From NCBI GenBank assembly GCA_002428415.1, contig DIWI01000001.1, positions 1 to 36,459 of the forward strand: a stretch of 36,459 nucleotides of DNA, given 5' to 3'. This document shows, piece by piece, positions 32,970 through 36,459 of the stretch. Under the pieces are notes generated by a model. It was not told where the DNA came from, did not search any database, and saw only the letters and a program-made list of their open reading frames with translations. The position numbers and the translations under genes were made by a program. Origin of the DNA: Clostridiaceae bacterium UBA6110. Its GTDB lineage: Bacteria > Bacillota > Clostridia > Clostridiales > Clostridiaceae. Within the stretch, counting starts at the first letter, position 1, and each line of letters starts with the position of its first letter.

Positions 32970-34130
32970 TCATTTCATGATCACTCTGGTCCTCGAGCCT
33001 ATGAATGCTGTAGCTGCAAGAGCCGCTACAAGGCAGGCCGGTATGAGGAATATGGATAAGCCAGGACCAATGGCATCAGTGAGCATGCCCATTACCTGGT
33101 TCATTCCGTTTAGAACTACATTGATTATCGTTATGACATACCCCATTGCATGTGCGGTGCTGTCAGGAAAAACGGCTCCAACCTTGGAAATGAGCGAAGG
33201 ATATACTATCGAGTAGAATAACCCTGCTATGCTGACAACAATAAGGAACCCTTCACCCAACAGCAGTCCCGATACCATCATCACAAGAGATATGAGGAGA
33301 GTTCCAACTACAGCCCTGAAGGTTCCTATCCTCTGTACCACGAATCCTCCAAGAAGTCTTCCAACTGAAAACAGCAGGAAGAAGAATCCCACATACCGTG
33401 CGCCAGTGCTCTCAGGATATCCGTAAATAGCCTTTAGATAATTAGTGAGCCACAGCGATACGCCGAATTCTGAAAAGGCATAGAATCCCAGTGCCAGTCC
33501 GAATGCTATGACAAGCGGGTCCCTCATGAGCTTTCGTCCGGATATTTGCATCTCTTCCTTCGCCCGAGGTATTTCCGGTATCACAGCGAACCTCGAGAGG
33601 AAAGCCAGAAGAAAATAAGCAACAGATACTCCCAGATAAATTGTTCTCCAACCTATCCCCATTGATAGAAGGGTTCCAGTCAGGTTCTGTGCTATGGTGG
33701 AACCCACTCCGTACATTGCATGCAGTATGTTCATTATCACTGTTTGGATCGAAAAGAACATGAATGGGATTATCGTATTGGCTGATACGTTGTACAGTGC
33801 TATTCCCATGGATATGGGCACAAGCCCTAAGGCAAACAGTATGAAGCTCTTCGACCAGGTCTGCAGCAGTATTCCGGAAAGCACGAAGACAAGGCTTACC
33901 GTGAAAGAACCCTTCTGACCAAGCTTCCCTATGATCGGACCACCGAACAGCGATACGAAAAGGCTCGAAGCAGCTCCCACTGTTATTGCAGTTGAAATCA
34001 GGGTATTTGATACACCAAACTCATCCTTGAACATGGGTATGAAGATGCCTCTTGTGTTTTCTATGAACGGTGCAAGGAGCATAATCGCAAATATTAAGAA
34101 TACTCCAATCCCATTGTGTTTCTGTTTCAT
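32970..34130 (-). CDS. MFS transporter (oxalate/formate antiporter or NarK-like superfamily member)
   Basis: This twelve-helix major facilitator protein of about 386 residues has IFIPMFKDEFGVSNTLIS after helix 1, GGPIIGKLGQKG in the loop between helices 2 and 3 (the MFS A-motif position) and FFFLLFSVGRLLGGFVVQRIG in the second half. The frame extends to a TTG at 34181, but the ATG at 34130 follows AAAGGG and fits the family. The substrate is not identifiable. It appears to be first in a unit with the two-domain GNAT gene, and the terminator after the latter supports this. Confidence 0.88.
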   Translation of the reverse strand: MKQKHNGIGVFLIFAIMLLAPFIENTRGIFIPMFKDEFGVSNTLISTAITVGAASSLFVSLFGGPIIGKLGQKGSFTVSLVFVLSGILLQTWSKSFILFALGLVPISMGIALYNVSANTIIPFMFFSIQTVIMNILHAMYGVGSTIAQNLTGTLLSMGIGWRTIYLGVSVAYFLLAFLSRFAVIPEIPRAKEEMQISGRKLMRDPLVIAFGLALGFYAFSEFGVSLWLTNYLKAIYGYPESTGARYVGFFFLLFSVGRLLGGFVVQRIGTFRAVVGTLLISLVMMVSGLLLGEGFLIVVSIAGLFYSIVYPSLISKVGAVFPDSTAHAMGYVITIINVVLNGMNQVMGMLTDAIGPGLSIFLIPACLVAALAATAFIGSRTRVIMK

Positions 34131-34336
34131 AGGCTTTTCCCTTTCATATTCCCAGGCTTCCTTATGTGGCTGCCAATTCAATTATAGTGTATTTGCACCC
34201 GGGCAGGCAAACAGTATCACATGCCACTACTATACGCTTGCACATTAAATGGATACCCGCCAGGAAGCTTCTTCACAGCATCTGCAAAACATATCCCATA
34301 TGCGGTATAATTGAGTAAGTATGAAAGAGGTGCGAT

Positions 34337-35509
34337 ATGAACAAGAATATGACTGACAAGCTGGGCTTCTTCTTCATGGGTCTAATTGGAAGATTCAAGG
34401 AAAACAGCTCCATATATGTGGGAACCGAGGTAATCTTCACCGCAGGACTGAAGAAATTCAAGGGCAGTGCCCTGCCTGACGGAGACCTCATATCCTATAA
34501 CTACAATGGCGTCACCAGAAAAATGCCATTTGCCGACGTGCTAAAGGATATCCAGACCGAAGCCCTTAAGTATGATGCTGCTAACATTGTATATGAGGAG
34601 AGGGGAACGAGGCTTGTCATAACTGCCGATGGCAGGAATGTGAATATGGCGACTGAGGTCCTGAAGGACAGGGAAATCGAAGCCGGTGAGACATCCACCC
34701 TGCTGAACCGGGATTACCTTGTAAAATCCACTGAGGCTCAGGCGCTCCTCAAGGCCATAGGGATAATGTCGAAGGATGGAAAGATAAAGAACAACAGGAT
34801 AAGAAAATACAACCAGATTGACCACTATGTCGAGCTTTTGGCTCCTGAGCTCTCGTCACTTAAGCGAGAAGGTACAGTGACAATACTTGATGCAGGCTGT
34901 GGAAAATCCTACCTTTCCTTTGTCCTTAACTATTACCTTACAGAGGTAAAGAGAATGAAGTGTCACTTCATAGGTATCGATATCTCCCCTGCCGTAATTG
35001 AAGCCTCCAAGAAGATCCAGGCCGAGCTCGGCTACAGGAACATGGAGTTCCACGCCATGGACATCAAGGATTTCAGGGACAGCCGGAAGATAGATGTGGT
35101 ACTGTCCCTGCATGCCTGCGATACGGCTACTGACATGGCTCTTGCATTCGGTGCTTCAAGGGATGCCGAGTACATAGTCGCAGTACCCTGCTGCCACAAG
35201 GAGATGCTCTCCACCTACAGCTACGACCCCTTCAGGGGAATCATGAAGCACGGAATACTCAAGGCCAGGCTTGCAGACACACTTACGGATGGACTTCGCG
35301 GTCTCATGCTTGAAGCCGAGGGCTACGAGGTGTCAATAGTTGAATACATATCCCCACTTGAAACACCAAAGAACCTGATGATCCGGGCACGAAGGACTGG
35401 CAGGAAAGATACCGAATCAGCCAGGGAGGCCGACACTCTGATAAGGTCATTCGGAATCATGCCTTCCTTCAGAATATACCTCGATGAATACAAATACGGT
35501 GATATTTAA
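34337..35509 (+). CDS. Class I SAM-dependent methyltransferase with a PCCHKE motif
   Basis: The N-terminal 130 residues are a separate region of unknown fold. From about residue 180 there is a Rossmann methyltransferase: motif I ILDAGCGKSYLS (183-194), FIGIDISP (211-218), then LHACDTATD (258-266) and VPCCHKEM (283-290). The last two motifs recall the methyltransferase group that includes eukaryotic METTL25 and GSTCD, and TRMT13-like RNA methyltransferases, where a CCH motif is conserved. A role in RNA or protein methylation is plausible but not shown. The ATG follows AGAGGTG. It is followed 15 bases later by a small membrane protein gene. Confidence 0.82.
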   Translation: MNKNMTDKLGFFFMGLIGRFKENSSIYVGTEVIFTAGLKKFKGSALPDGDLISYNYNGVTRKMPFADVLKDIQTEALKYDAANIVYEERGTRLVITADGRNVNMATEVLKDREIEAGETSTLLNRDYLVKSTEAQALLKAIGIMSKDGKIKNNRIRKYNQIDHYVELLAPELSSLKREGTVTILDAGCGKSYLSFVLNYYLTEVKRMKCHFIGIDISPAVIEASKKIQAELGYRNMEFHAMDIKDFRDSRKIDVVLSLHACDTATDMALAFGASRDAEYIVAVPCCHKEMLSTYSYDPFRGIMKHGILKARLADTLTDGLRGLMLEAEGYEVSIVEYISPLETPKNLMIRARRTGRKDTESAREADTLIRSFGIMPSFRIYLDEYKYGDI

Positions 35510-35524
35510 ATAAAAGGAGCCATT

Positions 35525-35923
35525 ATGCTTTTTTACGCACTTGCAATGACATCAACCATGATAGCCGTAGTATTCCTGTCCGTGCTGCATGTCGCTTCAG
35601 GCGAAAGCTACAGACTGAACCGTTTTTTCAGTAAAGAGACAACCGGAGTGAGGCTATTCAACAAATTTTCATTGATGTACCTGCTCCCGTTCATTTTCAT
35701 ACCTTTCATCAGGATACGTTCCTTCATGTTGTTATCTATCCTTTTCCATGTGATCATGGTTGTTGTCATGGAAGATGTGCTTTATTTGAGGGGACTATGG
35801 AAGAAGAGGACAGATGTCCATTTTCTGGTCATGGTTATTTTTAACCTTGTATTCGCATTCGGACTATATCTGTACTACATTGGTTTTTTAGCAGATATTC
35901 TTGACCTGCCGTTTCCATTATAA
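35525..35923 (+). CDS. Hypothetical four-helix membrane protein
   Basis: I do not recognise this 132-residue protein. It has four hydrophobic segments (about 3-23, 48-62, 66-85 and 99-120) joined by basic loops, and no signal peptide or known motif. An AAAAGGAGCCATT leader gives a good start. It lies 15 bases after the methyltransferase gene and 20 bases before the SWIM gene, so the three probably form one transcript. Confidence 0.75.
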   Translation: MLFYALAMTSTMIAVVFLSVLHVASGESYRLNRFFSKETTGVRLFNKFSLMYLLPFIFIPFIRIRSFMLLSILFHVIMVVVMEDVLYLRGLWKKRTDVHFLVMVIFNLVFAFGLYLYYIGFLADILDLPFPL

Positions 35924-35943
35924 ATCAGCATTCGGGGTGAGCC

Positions 35944-36459
35944 ATGAAAATCAGGGAATCCTACGGTGAAATATCTGAAATAACAATAAAGAAGGCCAGA
36001 AGGCTCCTTGACGAAATGGCTGTTGGAAGGCTAACAGTGAGGAAAGGCATCCTCACTGCAACTGTAAGGGATGGAGAACTCTACCATCAGCAAATCCCGC
36101 TGGGTGATAACGCAAAGCCCACATGCACTTGCGGATCCGGTGTGCTTTGTGCTCATCTGGTCGCAGTCCTTGAGTCAGGAGAAGATATCCTCACTTCAGC
36201 AGCTGGTAATGGAACAAAGGCTCCGAGAGCTTCAGCCCTTGACGACAGGACAGCCTTGAAGTCCATCCTTGACGAAGCCGACAAGGAATCACTGGTGGAG
36301 TTCATCCTGTCCCTAAGGAGCATCTATAAGGATATACCGGTACTAGTTAGGAAAACCTTCCACGACCCTTCAGAGGATAAGATTCTCGAGACACAAAAGG
36401 CTTCACTTCTTGAGGCTTACTTCGGGTATATGGAGGAAAAGTCAAAGGACAGCTTTGAA
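35944..36459 (+). CDS. SWIM zinc-finger protein, cut by the window edge
   Basis: The frame opens at ATG 35944 after GGGGTGAG and stays open to the last base (172 codons), so the 3' end is missing. Residues 61-71 read CTCGSGVLCAH, a perfect SWIM zinc-finger motif (CxCx5CxH), preceded by a basic helix (KKARRLL) as in other bacterial SWIM proteins. The remainder is helical and acidic. SWIM domains bind DNA or proteins and often accompany SNF2-type helicases; the missing C-terminal part or the next gene could show this. It appears to be the third gene of the methyltransferase operon. Confidence 0.85.
   Translation, partial: MKIRESYGEISEITIKKARRLLDEMAVGRLTVRKGILTATVRDGELYHQQIPLGDNAKPTCTCGSGVLCAHLVAVLESGEDILTSAAGNGTKAPRASALDDRTALKSILDEADKESLVEFILSLRSIYKDIPVLVRKTFHDPSEDKILETQKASLLEAYFGYMEEKSKDSFE

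Noticed and set aside
1..36459. CRISPR arrays, rRNA genes, riboswitches and prophage genes
   Set aside because: No regularly spaced repeats, rRNA sequence, recognised riboswitch core or phage structural genes were seen on either strand.

Overview
The window looks like chromosome from an anaerobic, low-to-mid GC Firmicute, most likely a clostridial amino-acid or sugar-acid fermenter. The grounds are strong AGGAGG-type ribosome binding sites, frequent AGG/AGA arginine codons, an NADP-type glutamate dehydrogenase, a cobalamin adenosyltransferase, an aldehyde:ferredoxin-oxidoreductase-type enzyme and clostridial-style AroA. The genus is inference only. Almost every gene from 357 to 23573 is on the minus strand, arranged as several operons.

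Layout. (1) 1-356: intergenic, with possible IS21-type terminal repeats at the extreme left and a 13-bp hairpin at the end of the first operon. (2) 357-5390 (minus): ydhY-ydhV-ydhW-fdhD-tatA-tatC. This is a tungsten/molybdenum oxidoreductase of the E. coli YdhV type with its four-cluster Fe-S partner (which carries a twin-arginine signal), a YdhW-like protein, a cofactor sulfuration protein and a minimal Tat translocase. (3) 5732-7827: glutamate dehydrogenase, divergent from a PduO-type adenosyltransferase. (4) 7880-10137: a MurE-like ligase with a divergent C-terminal domain, translationally coupled to an Asp/Glu-racemase-family enzyme. (5) 10284-13875: aroA, an M29 aminopeptidase with an EamA transporter, and tRNA-Lys(CUU).

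(6) 14062-23573 (minus) is the most striking region. It is a ten-gene catabolic operon: tripartite tricarboxylate transporter tctB-tctA-tctC, a FadR-type GntR regulator, a PdxA-family dehydrogenase, a zinc alcohol dehydrogenase, a ketose-3-epimerase-like TIM barrel, a split transketolase and tartronate semialdehyde reductase GarR. It has a good promoter followed at once by a perfect 17-bp palindrome of the GT-N3-AC type, and ends in tandem terminators. There is no sugar kinase or aldolase. I propose a non-phosphorylative hexarate-type route: PdxA oxidatively decarboxylates the acid to a 4-keto-pentonate, the epimerase sets C3, transketolase removes a C2 unit and leaves tartronate semialdehyde, and GarR reduces this to glycerate.

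(7) 24087-25824 (plus): iron alcohol dehydrogenase and an SRAP protein. (8) 25870-28215 (minus): an ABC-F protein with a catalytically degenerate second ATPase domain, and a P-loop kinase. (9) 28548-30566: a YeiH-type transporter divergent from a LysR regulator, in a more AT-rich segment. (10) 30625-34130 (minus): UMF1-type MFS, a two-domain GNAT protein and a second MFS. (11) 34337-36459 (plus): an unusual class I methyltransferase, a small four-helix membrane protein and a SWIM zinc-finger protein cut by the window edge.
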